The notes below the pieces were generated by a model. That model made no database searches. It was not told where the DNA came from and worked only from the letters and a program-made list of their open reading frames with translations. Of a stretch of DNA of 64,000 bases, positions 10,476 to 22,054 are shown in pieces (within the stretch, counting starts at the first letter, position 1; each line of letters begins with the position of its first letter). The position numbers and the translations under genes are program-made. Source of the DNA: Porites lobata (lineage: Eukaryota > Cnidaria > Anthozoa > Scleractinia > Poritidae); contig CALNXK010000069.1 of assembly GCA_942486035.1 (NCBI GenBank), forward strand, positions 1,177,501 to 1,241,500, in the 5' to 3' direction.

Positions 10476-11021
10476 CCCCCCTTCCCACCCTAGTTTCGGT
10501 GGGCGGAAATATAAATAAATATTTGTCCCTATGTCCTTGGTGCCATATAAATGAAGATTCGTAATGTTACACTCAATCCATGCCTAAATAAACAATCATT
10601 GCATTTCACCTTTCCATTAAAACATATATATGTTCACTTTTAACTGTAAAGGGCGAGATAAGTTTATAAATAAAAAGTTCCAGTCATACGGTCCCATCCC
10701 GCATCTGCTTTAAATGAACGCCACAAAATAAAATTCATGCAACAGTATAAACACAAGTTCTTTCAGCTTTGAACTTCTAAAATACTCTTCCATTCACAAG
10801 CAATAGCAGATTCCTTTGGCATGGAGTTCTACATTATTAAACGAACCAAATCCGCATTCAAACACAACCTGTTCTGGTCTGCATTCTTTTTAGAACATCC
10901 AAATTGATCTTGATTGATAGTGTCAACTTTAGGCCGCTGATTGGCTAAGGAAAGATGTTCATTTCATCTAAGGGAGGGCTTTTTTTAAAACAAGGAACGG
11001 GGAATTGGGGAATGGGAATGG
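10476..11021. other. no gene recognised
   Basis: AT-rich flank after the retrotransposon, with no convincing reading frame or RNA gene. It grades into G-rich sequence (GGGGAATTGGGGAATGGGAA) just before the tandem array. Confidence 0.5.
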
Positions 11022-11165
11022 GGAACAGGGAATCTTTAACACGGGGAATCTTTAAAACAGGGAATCTTTAAAACGGGGAATCTTTAAAATGGGGAATCTT
11101 TAAAACGGGGACTCTTAAAAAGCGGGAATCTTTAAAACGAGGAATCTTTAAAAGCAGGAATCTTT
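11022..11165 (+). repeat. tandem array of a 15-17-bp GGGAATCTTTAAAA unit
   Basis: About nine imperfect copies of (A/C)GGGGAATCTTTAAAA in a row. The reverse complement of the same unit occurs in three to four copies at 12784-12838, so the two arrays are mirror images about 1.6 kb apart. Confidence 0.8.
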
Positions 11166-11344
11166 TGCACACGCTGTTATAATCGGGGATGATTCTATAA
11201 ACCCTTACGTTTGCTGATTAACAGGCTGGTGTGAAATCAATTCTCGCACATTTCCAAGTTCTTGGCTGAATGATTTTGAAAGCGTTGGTGTTGAAAAAGT
11301 TTGCATTTGACAAAGGTAGTAGTCTGTTTCAGCCAATCAGTTGA

Positions 11345-12257
11345 ATGAACTCAGAACCCGCGCGCTGTCAAAAGTTGCTGTTGTACTCATGTTTTTCGGG
11401 TCTATTATTACTATACAAATTAAAATGCAATTATTTTTTAAAAAAAGCACATGACATCCCAGCCAATATAATAATCATTAAAGGTCTGATAATAGTTTTT
11501 CATGGTCTCCTGACCCATGCTGGGTTTTAATTTTAATTTTCCGACAAGCGGCTGCGTCACTTTTTTATTTGAGCTTCCCCCGGCATACGTCCTTCAATAT
11601 TGAGCGATCCATCCTAAAATTAATCTGCAATTTACACTCCGAAGTGAGAAAACTGAATTTCTTGTTATATATTGTCTCTAAATTAAAAGGGCTTTTTGCG
11701 AAACTTTTGCAAAAAAATTGATTGCTCAATTTTTCTTGGCGGTCGCTCTTAAAAAGACTGTGGTTACCCCCGCTCAGCTACTACAATTTGTAGCTCATTC
11801 ATCTATAACCTTTGATCCGGTTTACCTTAAAAAAAGAATCAAACAGAACCGCCGGTTAAGACAAACTTAAAGCAAGGGGCACACATACACCAACTCACGG
11901 CCTGGATAATACCTCACGCATGCGCACAGCAATATCACCTGGGCAGTGACAGCCATGGACAGCAGTTTTGCCCTCATTGGGGCTCATCAGCATGGCATAG
12001 CCGTCGGGTTCATGAACGGGGAAAATCCCCGTGTATCAAAGACTGCCGAGGCGAGTGCAAAGCACTCCTGTAAGCGCCCATAGGTCCACACAACACGTGG
12101 GAACTGGGAACTGCACGGCACTTCTCCCACGGCATGCGTGGGGATGGCGGATCAGGAATTACCCTGATCTGTGTGCCACTTATTATTATTATTTTTTGTG
12201 CCGCATTTTTGCGCGAACATTCGTATATTTGTAGCCGCTACGGTTTTACCTCTTTCT
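11345..12257. other. no gene recognised between the mirrored arrays
   Basis: Short frames occur (for example 11345-11530), but nothing recognisable. A moderately GC-rich patch at 11900-12170 contains paired CACACAACACGTGGGAACTG-like and ATGCGTGGGGATGGCGG stretches and may be a small repeat. I could not classify it. Confidence 0.35.
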
Positions 12258-12277
12258 ATGCTATGTGGTCTCCTGGA

Positions 12278-12510
12278 AGTGCCTTTGAAATCATTCGCTT
12301 TGAAGGCCTTCCACAATTTAAATGGAGTGATCTAGGGAAACGGGATGTGGTTGGACAAGGCTCATTCAGAGCGGTTTTTATGGTTTTCGATAGTAGTGGT
12401 TAAAAACCCAAAACTGGATTTATCTTTGGGACAATTTAATGTAGAACAAGGAAAACAACATATATTGCTGCTGTTATTGAAGGTCTCCCGAAACATATAT
12501 TACGGTATGT
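12278..12510 (+). pseudogene. protein kinase fragment (glycine-rich loop only)
   Basis: The frame reads FEGLPQFKWSDLGKRDVVG followed by QGSFRAVFMVFDSSG and then a stop at 12401-12403. This matches the start of a protein-kinase domain: G-x-G-S-F-x-x-V is the nucleotide-binding loop, here with Arg where the third Gly is usual. Nothing of the Lys, HRD or DFG motifs follows. A shifted frame after 12404 gives only a short relic. The fragment sits between the two mirrored arrays and may have been captured by that element. Confidence 0.55.
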
Positions 12511-12783
12511 CATTATTACATTCATGTTATATTTTTTACATGTTATAGATGATATTTGAAATAATATTTATGGCGTCGTTGTTTCAAATTTGTAATTCAC
12601 TTACCTTCATGTTGTCGTGGTTTTAAAATTCCCCGGGGTATAAATCCTTCATAAAATGGGTTTTCTCGAATTCAAGAAAATGTGCTAATGGTGTATAGCT
12701 GGAATATTTGGCTTCGAATGATTAATAAAGCTGAGATAAGTCCAACTTAACAAACAGTGTCCTTTTGTTCTAAATATCAAACG

Positions 12784-12838
12784 ATTCTGGCTTTTAAAGA
12801 TTCCGGCTTTTAAAGATTCCCGCTTTTAAAGATTCCGT
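12784..12838 (-). repeat. mirrored tandem array (GGGAATCTTTAAAA unit, reverse)
   Basis: Three to four copies of CTTTTAAAGATTCC, the reverse complement of the unit at 11022-11165. Together they look like the tandem-repeat-bearing ends of one small element. Confidence 0.75.
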
Positions 12839-12995
12839 TTCTCGAAAGGCCCGATAATTAACGGGCCTGGTAAGCTGCCTTCCATTACAGTGAAGACATT
12901 AAAGATCGAGGTTCAATAGTTTTGCATCTACCATGATAAACGATAAAACTATCAGTCAATGAAACAAAAAAGTTACTGGGACTTTCGAGAAACGG
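12835..12995. mobile_element. small inverted-repeat element (about 160 bp)
   Basis: CCGTTTCTCGAAAG at 12835-12848 is matched by its reverse complement CTTTCGAGAAACGG ending at 12995. It abuts the mirrored array. No target duplication is clear and it has no coding content, so it is a MITE-like candidate. Confidence 0.45.
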
Positions 12996-13362
12996 GCTCC
13001 AGAAAACTTTCCGAAAATTTTCAGTTGCCTTGTATATTTTCTCTAAAGTTGACCTGTATATAGCACTCAATATAATAATTTTCACATTTTTATTTCATTA
13101 CAGACTGTAATAAAGCACGTTTCAAAAACATTCAAGAACAAAAATTCACGTTTAAGTACTTTATTAAGAGAGTTCCATTTCTACTAATACAAATAAGAAA
13201 AACTGTTGCACATCTCAAGAATTCAAAGTTAACATTTCTATTCTAATATGGTATTTCACTTGAAGATACAGAAGTAAACAATGGATAAAGGTACACATAG
13301 TATAATTTATCACCACAGAATCTGCAAACATATTTGCATAGAGGTTAACATGTTATATATGA

Positions 13363-13368
13363 AATTTT
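13363..13368 (+). repeat. target-site duplication AATTTT, left
   Basis: AATTTT directly precedes the terminal GGGCTCATGG of the large element. The same six bases follow its other end at 31037-31042. Confidence 0.75.
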
Positions 13369-16243
13369 GGGCTCATGGCTCGTGTACGACGACCTGACTG
13401 ACGTCATTAATAACGTAATAGCAAATAGCAGATAGGCTCATGGCTCGTGTACGACGACCTGACTGACGTCATTAATAACGTAATAGCAAATGGCTAGCAG
13501 CAAAAGGAACAGTAGGAACAGTAGGAACAGTAGGAACAGAGGAACAGTAGGAACAGTAGGAACAGTAGGAACAGAGGAACAGTAGGAACAGAGGAACAGA
13601 GGAACAGAGGAACAGTAGGGACAGAGGAACAGAGGAACAGAGGAACAGTAGGAACAGTAGGAACAGTAGGAACAGTAGGAACAGTAGGAAAAGACGAACA
13701 GTAGGAACAGAGGAACAGTAGGAACAGTAGGAACAGTAGGAACAGAGGAACAGTAGGAACAGTAGGAACAGAGGAACAGTAAGAACAGTAGGAACAGAGG
13801 AACAGTAGGAACGGAGGAACAGTAGGAACAGTAGGAACAGTAGGAACAGTAGGAACAGTAGGAACGGAGGAACAGTAGGAACAGTAGGAATTAAGTAGGA
13901 ATAATTAATAACGTAATAGCAAATGGCTAGTAGCAAAAGGAACAGTAGGGGAACATTAGGAACAGTAGGATCAGACGAACAGTAGGATCAGAGTAACAGT
14001 AGGAATTAAGTAGGAACAGAGGAACAGTAGGAACAGTAGGAACAGTAGGAACGGAGGAACAGTAGGAACAGTAGGAACGGAGGAACAGTAAGAACAGAGG
14101 AACAGTAGGAACAGTAGGAACAGAGGAACAGGAGGAACAGTAGGAACAGTAGGAACAGTAGGAACAGAGGAACAGTAGGAACAGTAGGAACGGAGGAACA
14201 GTAGGAACAGAGGAACAGTAGGAACAGAGGAACAGAGGAACAGAGGAACAGTAGGGACAGAGAAACAGAGGAACAGAGGAACAGTAGGAACAGTAGGAAC
14301 AGTAGGAACAGTAGGAACAGTAGGAAAAGACGAACAGTAGGAACAGAGGAACAGTAGGAACAGTAGGAACAGTAGGAACAGAGGAACAGTAGGAACAGTA
14401 GGAACAGAGGAACAGTAAGAACAGTAGGAACAGAGGAACAGTAGGAACGGAGGAACAGTAGGAACAGTAGGAACAGTAGGAACAGTAGGAACAGTAGGAA
14501 CGGAGGAACAGTAGGAACAGTAGGAATTAAGTAGGAATAATTAATAACGTAATAGCAAATGGCTAGTAGCAAAAGGAACAGTAGGGGAACATTAGGAACA
14601 GTAGGATCAGACGAACAGTAGGATCAGAGTAACAGTAGGAATTAAGTAGGAACAGAGGAACAGTAGGAACAGTAGGAACAGTAGGAACGGAGGAACAGTA
14701 GGAACAGTAGGAACGGAGGAACAGTAAGAACAGAGGAACAGTAGGAACAGTAGGAACAGAGGAACAGTAGGAACAGTAGGAACAGTAGGAACAGAGGAAC
14801 AGTAGGAACAGTAGGAACGGAGGAACAGTAGGAACAGAGGAACAGTAGGAACAGAGGAACAGAGGAACAGAGGAACAGTAGGAACAGAGGAACAGAGGAA
14901 CAGTAGGAACAGTAGGAACAGTAGGAACAGTAGGAACAGAGGAACAGTAGGAACAGTAGGAAAAGAGGAACAGTAAGAACAGTAGGAACAGAGGAACAGT
15001 AGGAACGGAGGAACAGAAGGAACAGTAGGAACAGTAGGAACAGTAGGAACAGTAGGAACGGAGGAACAGTAGGAACAGTAGGAATTAAGTAGGAAGAGAG
15101 GAACAGTAGGAACAGTAGGAACAGTAGGAACAGAGGAACAGAGGAACAGTAGGAACAGAGGAACAGTAGGATCAGAGGAACAGTAGGAACAGAGGAACAG
15201 TAGGAATTAAGTAGGAACAGTAAGAACAGAGGAACAGAGGAATAGAAGTAATAGAGGTACAGTAGGAAAAGTAGGAAATGCGGCTAACAAACGCGATTTA
15301 AAGTGTACAACTTTAACGAGCGGAATATTTTTGTATTTTTATTCTTAAGATGCATTAAATAAACTTATTATTTAAAAACTTATTACTATCATTTTAATAC
15401 GGCGTTATTCCTCTTTATAATCCCTCAAATATTTTCGCTTGCGTTCGAATGGTCAAAATACGTCGCACTATAGAGTCCTATATGCCCCAATTAAAATTTG
15501 GGAAATCCCCAGTGTTCAAACAAGATTCGCTTCGTTGGGTGTAAGAACGTTTTGCTGTCTTAACAGCGAAAACACACTAAAACGTCAATATCCCACGTAC
15601 AAAATATTTTGACCGCGATAAGCTTTTCGTGACAAGATTGAAAATAAGGTGGTTCTTGCCTTTCGCTTGGTTTTGTGACATGTTTGCAAAAGTTGATTTT
15701 AGAATTTAACTTTTGTTCATGACGAAAAGCTAAAATATTACCTCAGTTAAAAGTAAAAGCAAGAAACATTACGATTTCTATCGGCTTCGTGAAAAGACTA
15801 AAAGCCATAAAAAAGCCATTATGTAACTTTCACAAACAGCGGCTTTTAAGCGAAAATGTTTGAAGGATTGAAGCACAATAAACTTTAATTTATTTGGCTT
15901 CAAAAATATGCAAGTATAATTATCCTTGGACATTATTAGATAAAGTAATCAATTTCAAAAGCATTCATTTCAAATATGAGTGTGAAATTTTGACATTTCT
16001 CTTGTATTATTGATTATCCAGATAAATTTCAGAATAGTTCGATTCTCTTTTCAGAATGTACTCTATGAATTAGTCTTAACACGCAGTGCATTTTTACTCT
16101 TTATATAAGCATGTTTGTAATCTCACGCTATCCAATCCTGAATAAAATAAACACCGGCATCGCCAACATTAAAACATTAACAATTATAACTAAGTCGCGT
16201 TTTTTAGCAAAATATCTTCTCGTAGTAATACAGTACAGTCTAA
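13369..16243 (+). repeat. left terminal inverted repeat
   Basis: 2.87 kb, the reverse complement of 28978-31036 apart from a longer satellite. The outer tip of about 57 bp is duplicated in tandem here (13370-13426 and 13435-13491) but is single at the right end. The inner unique section, from about 15277, matches 28978-29938 with scattered substitutions. Confidence 0.85.
13504..15276. repeat. GGAACAGTA satellite, left arm
   Basis: About 1.8 kb of 9-bp (GGAACAGTA) and 8-bp (GGAACAGA) monomers in mixed order. A higher-order repeat of about 636 bp is visible: the landmark GGAATTAAGTAGGAATAATT followed by the AATAACGTAATAGCAAATGG spacer occurs near 13887 and again near 14523, and the intervening monomer order is copied almost exactly. 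The long Leu/Pro/Cys/Ser-rich frames across it (for example 13472-13936 and 14006-14572 on the minus strand) are artefacts of repeats in a stop-poor frame. Confidence 0.9.
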
Positions 16244-16762
16244 AGTAATGATTTCGTTCCAAGAGTCGCTTTTTTTTTTTCTTTTTCTGCACCAAGAAAA
16301 CAAGAATTTATGACTATTTTAATAAAAAAATAATATAAAATTTTGACACTATTTTCCTTATTTCGGGTAAACAGTATTCTTTTAAATCCGAGAACTGAAC
16401 GGAATAGGTCCCAACGTAACACCATCACCGTCTATTCCATGTTTTCTTTAATCAGGAATCAGCCAGAATACCAAACAAGTTTGTCCACATTTGATTGGCT
16501 CTCATTTTTTAAACTGCTTCCGTGCAGCAGGAATTGGTGCGCCGTGAAATCCAGCAATGGCTGAAAAACTCAGAAAAAACTTATTTCAATGACCAATGGG
16601 AATGAGGCCTTGAGTACGAGATTGCCTGTCAAGTAAAATACATCATTCTGTTATCTCTTAGCGCAAATACGATTTAGTCAAAAAACCAGTTGTACTGGAT
16701 TTGCTTTTTGAAGAATTCCTCGTCAACTTTTAATTTGTTCTTTATGTCTTGTAGTTTCTTGG
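16244..16762. other. spacer between left TIR and transposase gene
   Basis: No gene recognised. It includes a poly-T/poly-A tract near 16270-16330 and probably the 3' untranslated side of the minus-strand transposase gene. Confidence 0.4.
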
Positions 16763-19762
16763 TTATTGCTGACGGGATTTACGACGTAGAGAAAATACAC
16801 GTTGAAAACTTATATCTTCGGCAGAGCAGAATTCTACTATCTTGTGATAGTCTGCAAAGATTCTGTTCGGAGTGATATCTTGGCTTGTAACTAACAAGTA
16901 CAAGATCAGTGCTTCAATGACGTACAGTTCGTCTTCCAACCAAGTTGTAGCAATGGGCTCTTCCGCTTTCGTTTCCATATAGCCTTTGTCTGTTTGCTTG
17001 ACGTCTTGTTGAAGGTCTTGTTTTTGTCGCTTTCGTGGTGGCGGATCAAAGATGCCTTTTTCATTAGCTTTATGACCAAACGGATTCACGCACGAACGAC
17101 AGGAACAGTTAACATTGCAGCTTCGCAAGGCACGAAAACACGGACAGCGTGATTTATAGTGTTTGCAGAATTCACTTTTCGCTGTCTTCCTGGCGGCTCC
17201 GCGACCACACGAACATCCCGTTTGATTTTGAGTGGGGAGATCTACCTCAACTGGCATTTGTGTGTCTGGCTCCTTGCCGGTTGTTTCAGTTACAGTTGAA
17301 TTCGACTCTGTGCGATTGCCTTCAACTGCCAAGTCGTAGTGGCCGCTATCACTATGACTAAAAGCAAGGTATATCGGAACTTCAGATAGCACTCGTGTTC
17401 TGGGAATTACGTGAGTGATGGGATAATTTTCCATGGAGGTAAAAATAACCAGGGGTACTTGAAGGATATTGCTCATCGCCAGTGGAACACAGTTTCCTAA
17501 TTCAGAATCATAATGGCCCGACTCAAGGAACTTTTGAGCTTCTGCGCCATATGAATCAGTGGTGCTTGTTATCAGAAATGGCTCGTAAACATGCCGATTA
17601 GGCCCCATAAATTCTTGCACAATCAACCGCCTAAGAACGTTGATTTTGTCCTTGTCAGGTATCTCTATGCTGATACCGATTGATTTCAAGTAAGTGGCTA
17701 AGTTGGAGTTATCTCTAGTAAGAAGAGAGCTCAAACTGAAAGAGATGCAATGTAGAAAACAGTCTCCATCCCCTGGCATCGACAACTGTTCAAAGCCAAA
17801 TGCATTTAAAATGCTGGTTAACCTCTCCCTGCATTTTCCTGCGTCTGGTCTGGAGGAACTTGCATGCGATGAGAATAATAGAAGGCTGCGTCCTACGAAC
17901 TGTGTCAGATTAACTTTCATCGTGGGTGCATCGCATTTCGCTTGCAAATCGTGAGCCAGGCTCTTCATGTACAGGGCATACTCTAAAACTCGATGATACG
18001 CGTCTTCCTCGCTGATCCTCACATTATCGTTGTCATCAATCCCATAGTCCCCGTCCTCACTACTGCTACCCGTTGACTCATTTTCACAGGCATCGACGTC
18101 AGTGCCATCTTCCGAGTCATCATCGCTAAAACCGCTTCCATTTTGAATTATTCCAGTACCAAATACTTCTTCCTGACTGACTGACAAGTCCTGGTAGTGG
18201 GTGACTGGGACCGAACTTGTGAATGGCACGATCCAACCTTGTCCGAAAACCGCCTTTTCGTTCCATCTGTATAGGCACGTTCCTATGCTTGCCACAGCTA
18301 CTTTAACGCCAACTCTCCTTTTTTCTACGCTTTTTCGGAGGCTTTTGTGCATTGCTTCCTGTCTGCTTGTTCCTGCTTTAGGAGGAATATCTTCCAAGCA
18401 ACCTTTCTTAATATGTTTTCTTAACTTGTCCAATTGGTTGTGGACATGCTGTGAAAGTACCTTTTCCCCTGCAAGTTCAACATTTTCCCAATTTTCCAGA
18501 AACCTATTTAAATTTGTCAACATCACTTGAGAAGGCGTTGGCTTCTTCGTTCTTTTTCGATATCGCCCGACTTCCGAAAGACTAAACGAAATGCATCAAG
18601 GCATTGTCTTCTTAATGGGTGTTTTTTTTAAATTTTACTAGCGATGCGTTGCACTGCATGAAAGAGATCAAGTTTAATTGGAATAACTCCAAATACTGCT
18701 TGAAGGAGTAATCTCCAGGCGCAGCAGTTGTCAATGGCAAATCCCTGCAAGGTAACTCCGCTATTTTGTAGCCTGTTCCGAATTCCCATGAGTAGGGTCT
18801 TCACCCTGGCAAAACCAGTGCCTCTCGTTAATTGCCACGCGATGACAATTCCATCCTCATTCATGACAGAAAACAAAGAGTCGAACTGGCGAATCCAATG
18901 GCCATTTTGCCATAATCCGACATTCCCAGCGACCTTGAATGTGTGGTCAGAAGAGAGCCAACCACCTGTGAACGATGACATGCGTGCATTGTAAAGTTTT
19001 TCTTTCGTGCAATAGTCATGAACAAAGCATTGGCGAATCAGTTTTCTGTTAGGGTTTAACTGTGAAATCTGCGGCATTGTCGTGTGACTCACGTTGATTG
19101 ATGGTCTATCCTCTGAAATTCTCATACGTAACAGTGTTAAGGTCCTAATGCTTGCCTCGGCGTGATAACTATGCCACATCTGTGCTAAAAAGTGCTTCCA
19201 CGTCCATGTACCTCATTCCTGACGCAGCATGAACGATTATTAATCTGTATAAACGTCGAGTAATCCCATTTTTGTGCAAAAGAAGGAAAGGGATCAGTTC
19301 TACCTGTCCAAACTTTTTCAGAATTTTAGGGTCATGACCGATTGTCCGATGATCATTTTTGCATGCATATACCCTACTTACCAGCAGAACAGGGCATTCT
19401 ATATCTGCAAGCTGCCTAGGACTGTTGTGTTTCCAATCCTTTCCATCTTTCCAGCATCTAGGTTTCAGATCTTCACCACACTCTGGACAAGGTAAGTTTC
19501 CACGAAAATGCTGAAATAACGGATCCCAGATAATGACCCCAGGAAGAAACAGGGTTTCTCTAATGGCTTGGTCCCCAATTTCATGATGGTAATGAATGAC
19601 GGTTGCTGTTGTTAGCTCTCCTTTCTCGTATCGCTCTATCATTTTTGCTATGGCTTTTACCAGGTTGGGGGATAACGGATTACCATTAGTTACCCTTGAT
19701 AAGAATATCACCACCATGCATAGAAGTAGAATGCAGTGTGATTTTCTTAAAAGAACATCCAT
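16763..19762 (-). pseudogene. DDE transposase fused to OTU protease and CXC domains
   Basis: The gene reads on the minus strand from 19762 to 16763, about 1000 codons, broken by frame changes near 19170, 18630 and 18545. N-terminal third: a zinc-binding-like segment, CPECGEDLKPRCWKDGKDW. Middle: catalytic-type motifs SSDHTFKVAGNVG (first Asp) and FAIDNCCAWRLLLQAVFG (second Asp), then KLDLFHAVQRIASK. After the breaks, PPKAGTSRQEAMHKSLRK supplies the likely catalytic Glu. The last ORF (587 codons, intact) adds an acidic linker, an OTU cysteine-protease domain (GDGDCFLHCISFSL with Asp and Cys; GHYD with the His) and a CXC/tesmin-like Cys cluster (CSCGRGAARKT ... FCKHYKSRCPCF ... CNVNCSCRSCVNPFG), ending in a basic PPPRKRQKQ. 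It probably moves the element. OTU could cut ubiquitin chains and CXC could bind DNA, both inferred. The superfamily is unnamed here. Confidence 0.7.
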
Positions 19763-22054
19763 CCTGCCTGTAACGAAGAAATACTATTATTGTCGTTATT
19801 TAAGAGGTTGTAAACACAATAAGCTTACGTTTTTGGCATTCAATCACACTTTTTTTACCTTACTGTGGCTTGAAATTCTTTATAACATTTCTTATAAATC
19901 ACATTATATTAAATCGTATTATTGTAAGTCCAGGTTTTGGATACTTTTGAACGTTTTTTTTACCGAGTAATTATCCCTGTTTGTAACCCGGCGTAAACCA
20001 AACCTCCCCGTGGGTCCCCCTGATACGTAATTTTTGTTACTTTTTATGAAAAATCGCCGCAAATTTGCATCACGATTTGAGGATGCGACTTGAGCGACAA
20101 AAATTGTATCGAATCGCCGCGATGAAAATCGCATGTGTATATATGTATCAAGTTAACAATAGCCTGTTCCAGGCGTTCAGATAGTGGGGAAATCGCGAAT
20201 AGTTGCCCACCCAAGCGGCAGAACAGTTTCTTTCTAAACTAATCGTTTCAAAATATCTTTGTCAAGTTACTTCATTATTTTAAAACAAACTTATTAAAGT
20301 GCGGCGGCCAAACATTTCCCCAAAATCCGTAAAACCATACTGCGAAAACATGATAAATAACAACGTTTGGAATAAAATGAGCTCATCTCGTTTGTTTTCA
20401 AAGTTTCATGTTGGAATCTTTAAGTCGAAAAGAGAGCGTAACTACGAGAAATATACTGTACTTTAAAGTTAAAGAATAAAAATCAAAGAGGCGACTCAGT
20501 GTATTCGCAGACTATACCTTATTCTGTTTGCTTTACTTCTGGCATGGGTTACTGTAATTTTACGGTTCTTCCGATACTGCTGAAACGTTCTGAAAAGAAG
20601 TAAACAATAATTATAAAGAAGAGAACTCAAAAGTAAAGTTTAGGAGAAAATAAATGTGTGGCAACCATGAAATACTAACAGTTTGATAACTTACCGCTAT
20701 GAAGTAACTCTTAAGATCCGATAGACGATTAGTGTAACAGCTCGAAAACAGCACTTATCTTGACCTATCACGCGACTATTTGTCGATCCGCAAGAGAACT
20801 TAGTTTAAAATGTATCACTTGCCTCGTTGCTAACTGAAACTTGAAACGTCAATTAGCATGTATGTATTGTCTAAATGAAGAAACTTAAAAGGTGTGATAA
20901 TCGAGAAACATTTTTTTTACCTTGCACCTTTATTGGTTTATCGAAACAAAGGAGCTATTTGATACGCTTTAGTGGGGATGGGGTAAGGACTGAACATAAA
21001 TCGCCTCTACCACCCTACGTAGAGAGTAATTTTGACCTCGGGGCCCAAGGCCCCCAACGGTCGTGAGAGAGGTCAAAATCACAGGGACGCGTACACTTTA
21101 AAAACTGAAACTGTACTAACACTCTTTAACAGTCAGGCGAAGACAACATTATGTTTTGCAGAAGCGACAAATGCGCTCTCGTTCTTACTGTATTTTTCCC
21201 ATTGCTGCATGTGAACTCACGTATAGTTAACCCTATAACCTGATCCGGTCACAGATCACACTGAGAAATATTATCCCGAATTCAAAGGTTGCAGGACATG
21301 TAATGGGATTTACTAGAAAATACAATTATCCTCACACCTGGGCCTTTACATTCCACTCTCCTCGATGTTACAAAAAAACCCTTTTTTTCGGTTATTGGTA
21401 ATTTGTATGCGAAAACGTTTAACCTCGACCCTCGCCAAAAAGATAGACGCGATAGTTTTGGTCAGAGTTTTGGTTTAAGCTGCGAGCCTCAGGGATCTCA
21501 AGGAATAACATACCGCCTGTCCGGAAACATGTTTTCTCTCCCACACATTTATTGAGTGAGACGGTGAGAAATTGTAAACATGAGACACGACTACAATGCC
21601 AGCATTGTCCGATAACACAGTCTACCCCCGGGTTGACCGATAGCCACTCTAGTCACCCATTTGCGGCAAATGAAGAATGTTCGATTTATACCTTGATCGC
21701 CGCTAAAACAGCAAGGACTACAACTCAAGGAATTTTTTTCTGCAGAGCGACTGAATCAGTATAATGAAAGTATATAAATGTTGAATTTCCATTGGAAGGT
21801 GATTTGATATCACGGTGTCTGGCACACCTTCTTAAACGAACAATGAACAATAAACAATGCCGTGAAGTCATTAAAAAAAAAAAGTTGCAGCCGCAATATT
21901 CGTCTCACTTTGAGCAGTCCAAGCTTGCATCGTTCGCTCATCATCAGTCGTTTACAAGCAACTTCAGTGTTGTCTAACATTCTGAAACAAAGAGACTAGA
22001 CCATAAGGTAAGACCTTCTTGATATTGATCAATGTTAAAACAAGATATATTTAA
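19763..22054. other. non-coding spacer between the two divergent genes, part 1
   Basis: No gene recognised. This is likely the shared upstream region of the minus-strand transposase gene and the plus-strand DUF3987-like gene. Short frames at 21552-21764 and 20875-21066 lack recognisable motifs. Confidence 0.45.
21029..21079. repeat. short hairpin
   Basis: ATTTTGACCTC (21029-21039) and GAGGTCAAAAT (21069-21079) can pair around a GC-rich loop of 29 bases (GGGGCCCAAGGCCCCC within it), giving a nested second stem. Role unknown. Confidence 0.5.

Noticed and set aside
13472..14572. Long minus-strand Leu/Pro/Cys/Ser-rich open frames across the left satellite (and plus-strand frames at 29926-31032)
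   Set aside because: They follow the 8/9-bp monomers, which lack stops in that frame. Composition is purely repeat-driven, so no protein gene is supported.
13504..15276. CRISPR array
   Set aside because: The repeats are contiguous 8-9-bp monomers with no spacers, in a eukaryotic setting, and no Cas genes are present.
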